Positions 9,598-20,452 of a stretch of DNA of 64,000 nt are shown one piece after another. Source of the stretch: Haliotis asinina (taxonomy: Eukaryota > Mollusca > Gastropoda > Lepetellida > Haliotidae); the NCBI RefSeq assembly GCF_037392515.1, contig NC_090283.1, positions 23,774,749 through 23,838,748 on the forward strand, in the 5' to 3' direction. The position numbers were made by a program, and so were the translations under genes. The notes beneath the pieces are model-generated. The model saw only the letters and a list, made by a program, of their open reading frames with translations. It did not search any database and was not told the origin of the DNA. Position 1 is the stretch's first letter. Every line of letters begins with the position of its first letter.

Positions 9598-11209
9598 CAT
9601 ATGGAAATTAATTAAGCAACACCAAATTCAAAGACACATAAAAACTTAACAAAGTTTAACGAAGTAATTTTGATGATTGATTATTCAATTTTGATGTATT
9701 GACATACAGCATGAGCTTTTCATGGGTTGATATGACGCGTGTGAAGCTTGCACAGCGCACGTGCATTGCTTTAACCTCAACTTTCGAAAAATGCACTTTT
9801 TCCCTGGGGTGTTTACAAGCGCAGGTTGTCGATTGCATTCGGTTTTTCATTCATTTCAATGTCATGGCACGTAGGAAATTATCAGAGGCCACTCGTTGGC
9901 AAATAATCGGCATGAGGAATGCTGGTATGTCTCTAAGACAAATCGGGACTCAAATCGGACGACATCATTCCATAATTTCAAAACTTTTGAAAAAATACCG
10001 GGCCACTAATGAAGTTAAAGACCTGCCTAGACCAGGAAGACCCAGGAAGACCACAGTCCGGGAGGACAGAGCTTTACTGAGACTTGTACGGCGCAGGTCC
10101 TTCGACTCGAGCTCTCGGTTGAGACAGGAGTGGCTTCCAGGGAGACCCATCTCGAACAGGACTGTTCGGAATCGTCTGAAAGCTGCAGGATACCGGGCAA
10201 GGAGGCCAATCAAGCGACCCAGACTGTCTCCAGCCCATAAGGCAGCCCGACTGGCCTGGTGTAATGACCGTTTGCACTGGAACATTGCCTCTTGGAGGAA
10301 GGTCCATTTCTCAGATGAGAGCCGGTTCTTGCTGCACATGGTGGACGGTCGTACTCGGGTCTGGAGGCAGAGGAACACAGCAATGGCTCCACGGAACATC
10401 CAGGAGACTGTGGCCTTTGGGGGAGGTTCCGTTATGGTATGGGGGTGCATTTCCATGAACTGCAAGTTGGATATCATTACCATCCGTGGCAACCTTAACG
10501 GTGTTCGTTACCAACAGGAGGTTCTTGACAGGGCTGTGGTACCTCATTTTGAGAACCATCCTCTGGCAACGAGACCCATATTTATGGACGACAATGCTAG
10601 ACCTCACAGGGCGCATGCTGTAAATGATTTTTTGCGGCAAAATGCAATTGACAGAATTCCATGGCCTGCCATGAGCCCTGACCTCAACCCCATTGAACAT
10701 TTGTGGGACTTTATTGGCCGTCGTGTGAGGCAGAGAGACCCACCAGTCCATAATCTCAACGAATTGACGGCTGCCCTGCATGAGGAGTGGAACAGGATCC
10801 CCCAGAATCAGATCCGGAGACTCATCCAAGGAATGAGGAGGCGTCTGGAATCGGTGGTGCGTGCGCAGGGAGGACACACTAGATATTGATGAAAGTCGGT
10901 GTGCAGACTCTCAGATGACTGTTCTTTCTTTCCATGTGACATTTGTGTTAATACACCTGACAACAACGTCTGTGGATGAATAGTAAATTGTGTCCATTTT
11001 TTCATGAATTTAAGACAGTTTTAAGAATTTGGATTTTGTTGCAATAAAGCAAAGTCTTGATACTTTTTCCCTTTAAGTTGTTTGTCAGAGATCGTCTGTT
11101 GAATAAAAAAGTGTCAAACTATATCAACCCGGCATATTTTGATTGTCAGAACACTTCAAAGTTGCTCCAATAGAAAAAATTGGGGTGTTGCTTGATTAAT
11201 TTCCAGGTG
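9598..11209 (+). mobile_element. Tc1/mariner transposon, apparently complete
   Basis: 1612-bp element. The left end CATATGGAAATTAATTAAGC AACACC is the inverted counterpart of the right end GGTGTTGCTTGATTAATTTC CAGGTG, with three mismatches in about 26 bp. TA lies outside both ends (9596-9597 and 11210-11211). It encloses one intact DD34E transposase and an AATAAA at 11043 in the 3' untranslated part. An intact frame and recognisable ends suggest a recent, possibly still mobilisable copy. Confidence 0.92.
9864..10889 (+). CDS. Tc1-family DD34E transposase, intact
   Basis: Encodes 341 residues, the normal length for Tc1-type transposases, which cut and paste the element at TA sites. The N-terminal half carries paired helix-turn-helix DNA-binding regions (KLSEATRWQIIGMRNAGMS, then RPGRPRKTTVREDRALLRL, a GRPR-type linker). 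The catalytic DDE motif is complete: Asp in HFSDESRF, Asp in FMDDNARPH, and Glu in SPDLNPIEHLW, with 34 residues between the last two. The conserved GGGSVMVWGC block is present. I start at ATG 9864 (MARRKLSE) because this is the usual family N-terminus; the open frame continues upstream without an ATG in good context. No frameshift or stop. Confidence 0.95.
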   Translation: MARRKLSEATRWQIIGMRNAGMSLRQIGTQIGRHHSIISKLLKKYRATNEVKDLPRPGRPRKTTVREDRALLRLVRRRSFDSSSRLRQEWLPGRPISNRTVRNRLKAAGYRARRPIKRPRLSPAHKAARLAWCNDRLHWNIASWRKVHFSDESRFLLHMVDGRTRVWRQRNTAMAPRNIQETVAFGGGSVMVWGCISMNCKLDIITIRGNLNGVRYQQEVLDRAVVPHFENHPLATRPIFMDDNARPHRAHAVNDFLRQNAIDRIPWPAMSPDLNPIEHLWDFIGRRVRQRDPPVHNLNELTAALHEEWNRIPQNQIRRLIQGMRRRLESVVRAQGGHTRY

Positions 11210-11211
11210 TA

Positions 11212-11776
11212 TAGATAACTCATTTTGGGGTCTATTTCAGATCACTTGTGTATTCAGTGAATGATTTTATAATGAATTCATTTTTTTTTAATCACTATCA
11301 TATTTAAGATTTTTATAAAATATTGATAATATTTTTATTAATTATGGTGTTATTTATCAAAACAAGATATGGAAACTATTCAAGTCTGGCAGGATGTTAG
11401 TCAGTCTGCTAAGATATTTAATTGTACATTAATGTGGTCATTGTTCATCATTGTCCAAACATGTCCAAGCATTTATTTTGTTATTGTTTCACTGAGTATT
11501 ATGAGTTATATATCACCTGTTGACTTGTTTGTGTAATTGTTTCCCAAAATGTGTCATATTATTTATTGATGGTCTATTTATGTAGTGCTGAGTTCCAGCT
11601 AGGCTGCTTACACACGCATTATGTTTTCCCCTTGATTACTGGATGTCAGTCTCAACGGCAAATGGTATTATCAATCTCAACTCCCTGTGGATCATACAAC
11701 TCTTGCTTTCACTAAGTGCACCAAGTTGATGTGGCTTTCACATCACATATGTATCATTCACATGCTTTTGCTTATT
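11212..11776. other. no gene seen
   Basis: AT-rich sequence after the transposon; no exon or repeat recognised. Confidence 0.4.
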
Positions 11777-11942
11777 GGGGCAGCGGTATACGCTTGTGGT
11801 TAAAGCGTTCACTTGTCACATAGAATTCCCAGTTCGATTCCCCTCATGGATACAATGTGTGAAGCCCATTTCTAGTGTCCCCTGCCATGATATTGCTGAA
11901 ATGTTGCTAAATTTGGCTAAAGACTAAAGTCTCACTCCCTTA
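11777..11942 (+). mobile_element. SINE-B copy
   Basis: tRNA-like head (GTGGTTAAAGCGTTC, B box AGTTCGATTCC), body GTGTGAAGCCCATTTCT and GATATTGCTGAAATG, short CTCACTCCC tail. Moderately diverged. Confidence 0.8.
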
Positions 11943-12158
11943 CTATGCTTATTTGTAGTCAGTACTCATTCATTGTGTGCTTTTGCTGATACAAGTGTAG
12001 CATGTTATAGTTGGGATTGCTCTTTTCAAGTAAAGAACACAATTCATAGTACTTTGGGATCTTGAGTTTTGTCTAGGATATAAGCCAACACTCTCGGATC
12101 CTTCTCATGATTTGTCCCCAAACCCCTAAAATACTAGAATTTGTACTTAACTGGGAAA

Positions 12159-12982
12159 GTATAACCTCAAGCACTTGTTTGTTATCCCCCAGCAATATTG
12201 CAAGGCAAGGTATAACCCCAAGCACTTGTTTGTTATCCCCCAGCAATATTGCAAGGCAAGGTATAACCCCAAGCACTTGTTTGTTATCCCCTAGCATATA
12301 ATGCATGGGAAGGTATAAGCCCAAACACTTGTTTGTTATCCCCTAGCATATAATTCATGGGAAGGTATAAGCCCAAACACTTGTTTGTTATCCCCTAGCA
12401 TATAATGCATGAGATGGTATAACCCCAAACACTTTTTTGTTATCCCCTAGCATTTAATGCATGGGAATGTATAACTCCAAACACTTGTTTATCCCCTAGC
12501 ATATAATGCATGTGATGGTATAACCCCAAACACTTGTTTGTTATCCCCTAGCATTTAATGTATGGGAAGGTATAACTCCAAACACTTGTTTATCCCCTAG
12601 CATATAATGCATGTGATGGTATAACCCCAAACACTTGTTTGTTATCCCCTAGCATTTAATGTATGGGAAGGTATAACTCCAAACACTTGTTTATCCCCTA
12701 GCATATAATGCATGGTAAGGTATAACCCCAAGCGCTTGTTTGTTTAACCCCAAACACTTGTTTGTTATCCCCTAGCATATAATGCATGGGAAGGTATAAG
12801 CCCAAACACTTGTTTGCTATCCCCTAGCATATAATGCATGGGAAGGTATAAGCCAAAACACTTGTTTGTTATCCCCTAGCATTTAATGCATGGGAAGGTA
12901 TAAGCCCAAACACTTGTTTGTTCTCCCCTAGCTTATAATGCATGGGAAGGTATTACCCCAAGCGCCCCCTAGCATATAATGC
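12159..12982. repeat. 51-52 bp minisatellite
   Basis: About 16 tandem units of GTATAACCCCAAGCACTTGT with TTGTTATCCCCTAGCATATA and ATGCATGGGAAG. The first units carry CAGCAATATTGCAAGGCAAG in place of the AT-rich part. Some later units lack TTGT. No coding potential. Confidence 0.95.
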
Positions 12983-13177
12983 ACATCCCCCTACAGTAAT
13001 CATTCATTGTTTCTGTAACATAAATAAAAAAATATTTTGCAACAAAAATTGGCAGCTTATTATTTTTATAAAAAAAGGTATTGCTTTTCTTAGGAATATA
13101 TCTTAAGATATTGTTTGTGTGTTTAGATATTCTGATATCCTGTTCAATGTTTGTTCTGTCTGGGTTGGAATTTGTCT

Positions 13178-13369
13178 TCAGCTATACCTACTTATTGTAA
13201 GAGGCAACTATCAGCATCAGGTGGTTAGGCTCGCTGATTGGTTGACACATGTCATCGTATGTATACCGCTCTTGATGTTGACCATTGGATTGTCTAGTCC
13301 AGACTCAATTATTTACAGACTGCCATCATGTATCTGGAATATTTCTGAGTGGGGTGTTAAACAACAACC
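13178..13369 (+). mobile_element. SINE-A copy, 5' shortened
   Basis: Starts within the family at ACTTATTGTAAGAGGC and continues through GGTTAGGCTCGCTGATTGG, ATTGTCTAGTCCAGACTCAA and ATCTGGAATATTTCTGAGTG. The tail is eroded. Confidence 0.75.
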
Positions 13370-14830
13370 ATTGAATCAGTATGTATACACTTATACCTTA
13401 AAAATGTATGGTCGTGTAGAAGTTGATGCTACTCTCAAACATGCATGGATCAGCTGTTCAAATTCCATCACATGGAATATTACCAATTAATCAACCATTT
13501 TAGCACGCATCAAAGTGATCTTGTGCAGTAAGAGTGTTCTGAACAATCTGATGTTTTGCTAAAGTGTTCATTACGTACTCATACGAAACTTTTTCTGTCC
13601 CTTATGGTTTTGCAGAAATAATGCCAAAAGTGGAATGAAACATTATTTACTCACTCACTCATTATCAACAACAGTCAGTTTTTGGAACATTGTTTTGTCT
13701 CTGTTTTTTTATTTTTACGCAGATTTTATATATTGTGTGTAAATATTTTAGTGATGTACACGTTATGATATTATTACATGTGATATGCTTGATTTGGAGA
13801 AACATATTTTACTTCCAAATCACCCCCAACATGAAATACATGAGAAGTCGTCCTTCTTTGTATTACAGCATATGTGCAAATCTCACATTTTTGGTGTAAA
13901 GTTTTAAGAATTAGCCAATTTTCGCTCAGTCACTAAGTCAGTAAGTCAACATTAGCAACGGTGGACTGAAGGAGGCAGCTACATTTACACCAGTGAATCT
14001 TTACTTTTGATGGATAGCATTATTTAATGAAAGTAGTGTAATTGTGTTTTATATAAAATGTACTAAATGTACTAAAAATTATATATATACAGTATGGTCT
14101 GTTTTGCGGTGAAAATGAACCGATTAATTCCACTTCAAGCAAAAAGTAAATCAAATAAAGTGAAATTAAGATTGCAAATCCTCAAAATTTTACCTTGCCT
14201 ACTGAAAATTTATATCTTTGATTTTTATCCAACTTTAAAGATGAAAGTTGTTTAACAAACGATCATAGTTTCAAATCACTAATATTGTTTTGTTTTGCAA
14301 GGGGGTAAACGCAGTAGTTGCAATAGTGAAACAAATGCATGTGCGCTGTGTTAACTTAGACCAACCCTCCTCGTTTTCGGAGTTTCATGTAGTGTGCATA
14401 CCCACTTGTAATGCAAACTAATAATAACGGTTTGAAACTATGATTGCAAATCTCTATTTCGCTTTATTTGATTTACTGTTTCGTTCAAAGAAAGTTCATC
14501 TATGGAAGCTATGGAAATCTAGACTTGCCACATTTTCTAGACTTGCGTGGGCTTTCTTGGATATATATACTTCAGTGTCTGTATGGCAGGCTAGTTTTCG
14601 CTGCAAACAGACTGTGCATGACAGTCACTTATGATCTTACTTTAGTTGTATACATGTAACATTTTATCATCTTTCATTACTCTTTAGTCCCCCCATGACC
14701 TTGATCCTAATGTCATATCCAGGCATGTAAATATGTATAAATATACGTTTATAATGTTATGAAAGTCAGTGTTTTGTATATAGAATTTTAAGATATTAAA
14801 TATTTTTCTACATTAAAATTTGTCTTTTAC
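13370..14830. other. no gene seen
   Basis: AT-rich non-coding sequence. Short open frames at 13690-13899 and 14440-14659 have no recognisable domain and are not bounded by convincing splice sites. Confidence 0.4.
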
Positions 14831-14998
14831 TGGGATGATAGGATAGCCTTAGGGTGAAAGCATTTGCTTATCATGCAGAAGACCTGGGTTTGATTCCCCA
14901 CATTGGTACAGTGTATGATGCCCATTTCTGGCGTCCCCAGCCCTGATATTGATGGAATGTTGCAAAAAGCAGCGTAAAACCATGACCACTCGCTCACC
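14831..14998 (+). mobile_element. SINE-B copy
   Basis: Head GGGATGATAGGATAGCC, B box GGTTTGATTCCCCACAT, body GATGCCCATTTCTGGCGTCC, tail ACCACTCGCTCACCC. Diverged. Confidence 0.8.
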
Positions 14999-15229
14999 CA
15001 ACCATACTCACCCAATTTTTTACTGATTCCTTGGATGGAGTCCATGTTGTGATGAATAGTAGTGAGATGGAGGGGTGAATGTTACTAGTTTCAGTTCCTG
15101 GAACTGATTATGGTGCCAAGGTGCCCTGTCATGGGCTGAAATTGCTGTCATTGACTCCTTCCATCATGGCCCTATACATCAATATGGTCTGAACATGTGA
15201 ACCATACCTAACTAAAGGGGGTGAACATG

Positions 15230-15560
15230 GTAGCACTGTCTCCATCTCTACACTATGCATGACAACAGGGGCTGAATTTAGGTACCATAGTGAAACCACA
15301 GGGACTAAACCTTCCCTGAACCCCGAATCTGGTTACCATACCAACAACAGAGGATGAAACTGGTGGCACTGACCCCTGAATCTGGATACCATGCCCACAA
15401 CAGAAAGTGAAACTGAGAGGACTGTCCCCAGAGTCTGTCCCCTGAATCAACAGTGGCTGAAAATGATGGCACAACCCCCCTGAATCCGGGTACCACACCC
15501 ACAACAGAGGCTGAAACAGACACATGTAGTACTGAGTACCATACCCAACAACAACTGTCA
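15230..15560. repeat. degenerate tandem repeat
   Basis: Four to five irregular units containing CTGAATCTGG, GTACCATACCCACAACAGAG and GCTGAAAC. Below 15230 the related text decays. Confidence 0.7.
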
Positions 15561-15918
15561 CTGGACAGGGTGCACGATATTAGGAGATGACACGGGTACA
15601 TTCACTTCTATACGGAGTCACAAAAGAAACTTCACAAAATGTAATGTTTAAAATAGTGAATAATTTTTTTTCTGATGATACATCTATGAACACAGTATTC
15701 GACATGGGATCCCTATCTTTCGACTCTAGAAAAAACGTTGGCAAAACCCACTCAAACCCATCCATTCGTCGTGCAAATAACGTTAGTGCCAAATCAGGTT
15801 TTCCATGTGCAGTCGATCACGTGGTCTGCGCATCAAAGTTTTCTTCATTTGCACGTGTTTGCATTGGCCTCAAGAATAAAAAAAAAAAAATTAAGCCACT
15901 GTTCTAACGATACTTTAA

Positions 15919-16550
15919 ATGCCACGATTGTCCAAAGTGGAACGTGAACGTGCTGTTGGCATGTTGCAAGCCAGAAGATCAGTTATTGACGTCGCAAGAG
16001 CAATCGGATGCAGCCGTCGTACCGTGTATGACTTGCGAGGTCGTCTACAACAAACTGGCACCACTTCCGATCGCCCAAGGTCCTACGTCACCTACGTGAC
16101 AGATTTCTGCCGGCTATACGAACCAGGGCTTAGATATTCAGAGGTCGACTGTCCTCACAGACCATTCGAAATCGGTTGCGGGCTGCCAATCTCCATTCTC
16201 GACGTCCATATCGTGGGCCAATATTGACGCCGTTTCATCAACGTCAACGTCGATCTGCTGTGGGCCGAACGTCACCTCCGATGGACCCAGAGAGACTGGA
16301 ATCGAGGCGTCTTTAGCGATGAATCCAGGTTTAACCTCAGATTCGCGGGCGGCAAGCATAGAGTCTGGAGACGACGTCGTGCCCAGTGTTGTGTACAGGA
16401 AGTCGACAGATTCGGGGTCGGAAGTTGTTGCATGGTAAGGTGTGCTTTCTGTGGGAACAACCGTTCCCGATTTCTGGTCATCCGTGGAAAGCTCAGAGCT
16501 GCTGCTTACCGCGACCAGGTGCTCAGAAAGTTCGAATATTTATTCTTGTG
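15919..16550 (+). pseudogene. decayed Tc1-type transposase fragment
   Basis: The start reads MPRLSKVERERAVGMLQARR with a helix-turn-helix (DVARAIGCSRRTVYDLRGRL), typical of Tc1-like transposases. The frame is lost after about residue 54. Downstream, in a different frame, come WAERHLRWTQRDWNRGVFSD and ESRFNLRFAGGKHRVW, the first catalytic Asp region. The second Asp and the Glu blocks are missing: similarity ends near 16540 at LRKFE. So this is a frameshifted, internally deleted and 3'-truncated copy, different in sequence from the intact element at 9.6 kb. Confidence 0.85.
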
Positions 16551-17160
16551 ACTTAACATTCTGTATACCCATGTTTTGGAACGGCTGTGTAGCCTAATGG
16601 AACTGATTGTGGCACTGTCCGTGTATTGAGTACATCACACAGATCTCAGCAATGAAATGATAACAATTTAACCATCTTACCATCTCTTGTTCTTTTATAG
16701 CGCCTTGATGAAAGAATGTGAAGTCCCTTTTTTGACTCAGTATATTATCTGAATTCGGATCCTGCTATTATTCTCCCTTGTGTAATGATAATATTACACT
16801 ATCTGAGGAGATGACACTGGCTACATTCACCTCAATAATCCAAATTCCCATCCTACTGTTACTCTCTATTGCGTTACCTTTTTCAAAATCATACGTCAAA
16901 ACGTGTGCATCTGTTGAAATGGCCGAGGGCAATCAATAATCCGTTGTAAGTGGAAGGCCTGATCAGTGGACAAGTCCTCTGTACAAAACGTGAAAACAAA
17001 CACCCTTTAATAAATTATAACTCAGACCACACAACGCAATAATGGTTAAATTGAAACGTCAAAACATATCATAAAAACCTCATTTTGTTTGTAGAGGCAG
17101 TGTGATCAACATCTTGTGATCAAAGCTTGGCACCATGCCGCATGCTTAATTCCAATAGGT
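16551..17160. other. no gene seen
   Basis: Contains a 27-28 bp near-repeat (16806-16833) of sequence at 15582-15608, flanking the dead transposase in direct orientation. Otherwise nothing recognised. Confidence 0.4.
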
Positions 17161-17164
17161 GCCA

Positions 17165-17230
17165 GTGTGCCGTTGTATGGTATGGGAGTTACGGTCATCT
17201 TAGCGCTAAGATCGCGTTGAACAGCAGCCC
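17165..17230. repeat. dispersed palindrome-bearing repeat related to the adjacent satellite
   Basis: GTATGGGAGTTACGGTCATC then TTAGCGCTAAGATCGCG. Aligns by eye with the satellite unit downstream (GTATGTGGGTTACGACTGTC then GTAGCGCTACGAT). Other single copies lie near 4584-4660, 39395-39450, 47510-47605 and 60630-60665. Confidence 0.6.
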
Positions 17231-17364
17231 CAGGATGACTACCAAAGAAGTATCTACATGGTAAGATGATGTTGGGGTCTTGTGACAGTCACATCATGCG
17301 GACAACGGTCTCAAATATTTATCGGTTTAACGAAGCACTCTGCGATAGTCCAGGGTCCTCAAAA

Positions 17365-18640
17365 CGACCGTAGCACTACGATATAGACGTGAGTCCATGT
17401 TAAAGTATGTGGGTTACGACTGTCGTACCACTACGATATAGACGTGAGTCATAGCGCTACGATATAGACGTGAGTCCATGTTAAAGTATGTGGGTTACGA
17501 CTGTCGTAGCGCTACGATATAGACGTGAGTCCATGTTAAAGTATGAGGGTTACGACTGTCATAGCACTACGATATAGACGTGAGTCCATGTTAAAGTATG
17601 AGGGTTACGACTGTCATAGCACTACGATATAGACGTGAGTCCATGTTAAAGTATGAGGGTTACGACTGTCATAGCACTACGATATAGACGTGAGTCCATG
17701 TTAAAGTATGAGGGTTACGACTGTCGTAGCACTACGATATAGACGTGAGTCCATGTTAAAGTATGAGGGTTACGACTGTCATAGCGCTACGATATAGACG
17801 TGAGTCAATGTTAAAGTATGTGGGTTACGACTGTCGTAGCACTACGATATAGACGTGAGTCATAGCGCTACGATATAGACGTGAGTCCATGTTAAAGTAT
17901 GTGGGTTACGACTGTCGTAGCGCTACGATATAGACGTGAGTCCATGTTAAAGTATGAGGGTTACGACTGTCATAGCACTACGATATAGACGTGAGTCCAT
18001 GTTAAAGTATGAGGGTTACGACTGTCGTAGCACTACGATATAGACGTGAGTCCATGTTAAAGTATGTGGAATACGACTGTCATAGCACTACGATATAGAC
18101 GTGAGTCCATGTTAAATTATGTGGATTACGACTGTCGTAGCGCTACGATATAGACGTGAGTCCATGTTAAATTATGTGGATTACGACTGTCGTAGCGCTA
18201 CGATATAGACGTGAGTCCATGTTAAAGTATGTGGATTACGACTGTCGTAGCGCTACGATATAGACGCGAGTCCATGTTAAATTATGTGGATTACGACTGT
18301 CGTAGCGCTACGATATAGACGTGAGTCCATGTTAAAGTATGTGGATTACGACTGTCGTAGCACTACGATATAGACGTGAGTCCATGTTAAAGTATGTGGA
18401 TTACGACTGTCATAGCGCTACGATATAGACGTGAGTCATAGCGCTACGATATAGACGTGAGTCATAGCGCTACGATATAGACGTGAGTCCATGTTAAAGT
18501 ATGTGGGTTACGACTGTCGTAGCACTACGATATAGACGTGAGTCCATGTTAAATTATGTGGAATACGACTGTCGTAGCGCTACGATACAGACGTGAGTCA
18601 TAGCGCTACGATATAGACGTGAGTCCATGTTAAAGTATGA
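17365..18640. repeat. 55-bp satellite array
   Basis: About 23 head-to-tail units of 55 bp: TAGCGCTACGATATAGACGT, GAGTCCATGTTAAAGTATGT, GGGTTACGACTGTCG. Each unit carries the 14-bp perfect palindrome TCGTAGCGCTACGA, or the variant CATAGCACTACGA. A few short units drop the ATGTTAAAG...GACTG part (for example near 17447, 17858, 18435-18470), the same deletion recurring. Very low divergence between units indicates recent amplification or strong homogenisation. Confidence 0.95.
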
Positions 18641-20016
18641 GGGCTTCCTGGGAATAACACCAGCAACTGTTGGTCTCGTATGGGGCTGCTGAAGATTATT
18701 TCCAACCTGTGTCCTCTTGAGTCTCAAATACCACTGAAACATCTCAGTCACAGTAAGGACGCAGGTACGGATATAGATATATTTTTGGGGGAAAGGGGTG
18801 GGGATGGTGCACACTCTTGAGAAAGGCGGTGCACTCTTCATTTTCACCTGTTTTCACGAGAGGTTCAATAATCATCAATAAACTTTCAGGACAACAAAAT
18901 AAAAAGCAATAAAATAAAAAATTCGTATAATTCGTGTGTAATGAGAAAGAGTGTGGTTTGTTATTGATTACCAACGTCTTACCTGCATAACATTGAAAAA
19001 AATATCGTATTTTTGTTATTTTTAAGCTTTCAAACCAAAAATGGTTTCTTAAAGAGTTTGCGGATGAAAATTTTGTTGAGGACTAGCTCTTGCATTTCTT
19101 TTGACTTTCTTGTAGACGTGCCACTGAATATATAGGTCTCATCTGTTTGACTTAATAAGGAAGACAAAACCTTTGGAAAAGCTTTAAAGTTTTAATAACA
19201 GCAAACACAAGCTTCAGTAGAAGCAAATATTTATCGTTATAGAATAATAACTATCAACTCATATTACACCAGCCAGCACGACATACCGTCAACCGTCACT
19301 GAACGTGCTGAACCACTGTTTAGCATTTGAGATGACTCCATTACTGAATGTGAAGTGAAATTCTCACGCTTTTCCTCTACCTGACGCACAGTGGTTGTTA
19401 CCAAAATATTGGTAATTGTTTCAACCAAAACTGGGACAGAGAATACTTAGACGCCAAACTCAAGACGAAAAGGAGTCAGTATATGTGTAGAATGAATTCA
19501 AGGGTTTGTTATGAATAAAAAAAGTAGTTCCGTCACAACGTGAACGAATATTGGGAGGTCATCGGTTATGTAATCAAAGCATTAGAATCTCAGGTCAAGT
19601 CCGTAAGGCAAAGGTTAACGCGATAGGACGCTCATGTGATGGACGAGATTGGTATGCAACTACCTAAACGTTTACTACGTGAGTAATAAATACCAAAAAA
19701 TATGTGCTCACATCGGTTTTGCTGAGCAACCATTGTTTCTATATTTCGCCATCTGTGACGTCATTAAACAAGTGAACGTGACGTCATTGAAGAGGACGTC
19801 ACAGTTGCTTACCTTGTTAATGCGCAAACGTACGGTAATAAAATTTATGTATTACACACAAGCATTCACACTCGTTTCGTAAAAGACCAATGACACACTT
19901 GCTCGTACAATATTCTATATGCATTTGGAATTAGGAGTATTGGCATTTTATAAACAAATTGATAATTATGTTAATATAACTTTGCGATTACAAATGTGCT
20001 TATATGATTCATCGGT
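18641..20016. other. no gene seen
   Basis: Non-coding sequence between the satellite and the small minus-strand coding segment. No recognisable exon or repeat. Confidence 0.4.
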
Positions 20017-20297
20017 TCAAATTGAACATTGACCTATGCTCAAATTGTGACATGAATGTTTATCAGTATTAATAAAACGGGCACATTTGCTCTCCAAATC
20101 CAATCCTTGGACATCGAAATATATGGGGTCACGTTTGTCAAACCATTTTCGACCGATTCAGGTTTGGTATTGCGTTGTGTGCCTCCGTAACAGCAAAACG
20201 GCGTTTCGTATACTTTGCGCCCATACGGAGAATCAGGTGCTCGAAGTCTTGTGAGATGCACAAGGTTCCGATAGGCATTGTTATCAAAGGGATACAT
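20017..20297 (-). pseudogene. small unrecognised coding segment with a likely 1-nt frameshift
   Basis: From ATG 20297 the minus strand reads MYPFDNNAYRNLVHLTRLRA, then PDSPYGRKVYETPF and YGGTQRNTKPES, which has natural-protein character. Past about 20155 this frame becomes implausible, while another frame becomes protein-like: RKWFDKRDPIYFDVQGLDLE, SKCARFINTDKHS, ending at TGA 20017-20019. The simplest reading is a single-base loss near 20150-20160, from mutation or an assembly error. Joined, it would be about 93 residues. The Tyr/Pro/Gly-rich short protein resembles small ciliary microtubule-associated proteins in style only; I cannot name a family. It could also be the first exon of a longer gene. 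Confidence 0.45.
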
Positions 20298-20452
20298 CCG
20301 TCCTGATGTTTACATAGTTACAATACGTCACGTGTCGGTTGCTCACGATCAGTCTCGCCCACCTTCAGCACAGATCTCGGATGTACTAGACGTGTCGGTG
20401 TCAAACAGTTAGTTGGAGAGAGAACCAGGAACTATCACAGTATCAACAAACG
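20298..20452. promoter_or_regulatory. candidate divergent promoter and plus-strand first exon
   Basis: Between the minus-strand ATG (20297) and a strong plus-strand donor (CAACAAACGG/GTAAGA, exon end 20452) lies about 155 bp containing CGTCACGTG (a CACGTG E-box overlapping a CRE-like half-site). On the plus strand, 20375-20452 looks like an untranslated first exon. The first downstream plus-strand acceptor next to an ATG is that of the serpin at 29.5 kb, so it might belong to that gene; this is inference only. Confidence 0.25.

Noticed and set aside
9699..9863. Longer start of the Tc1 transposase
   Set aside because: Begins at a non-ATG codon and lies in the transposon 5' untranslated part; MARRKLSE is the typical start.
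10311..10877. 188-codon minus-strand frame
   Set aside because: Shadow of the transposase gene on the other strand.
12159..12982. CRISPR-like array
   Set aside because: Units are contiguous 51-52 bp minisatellite copies with no unique spacers, in an evidently eukaryotic sequence.
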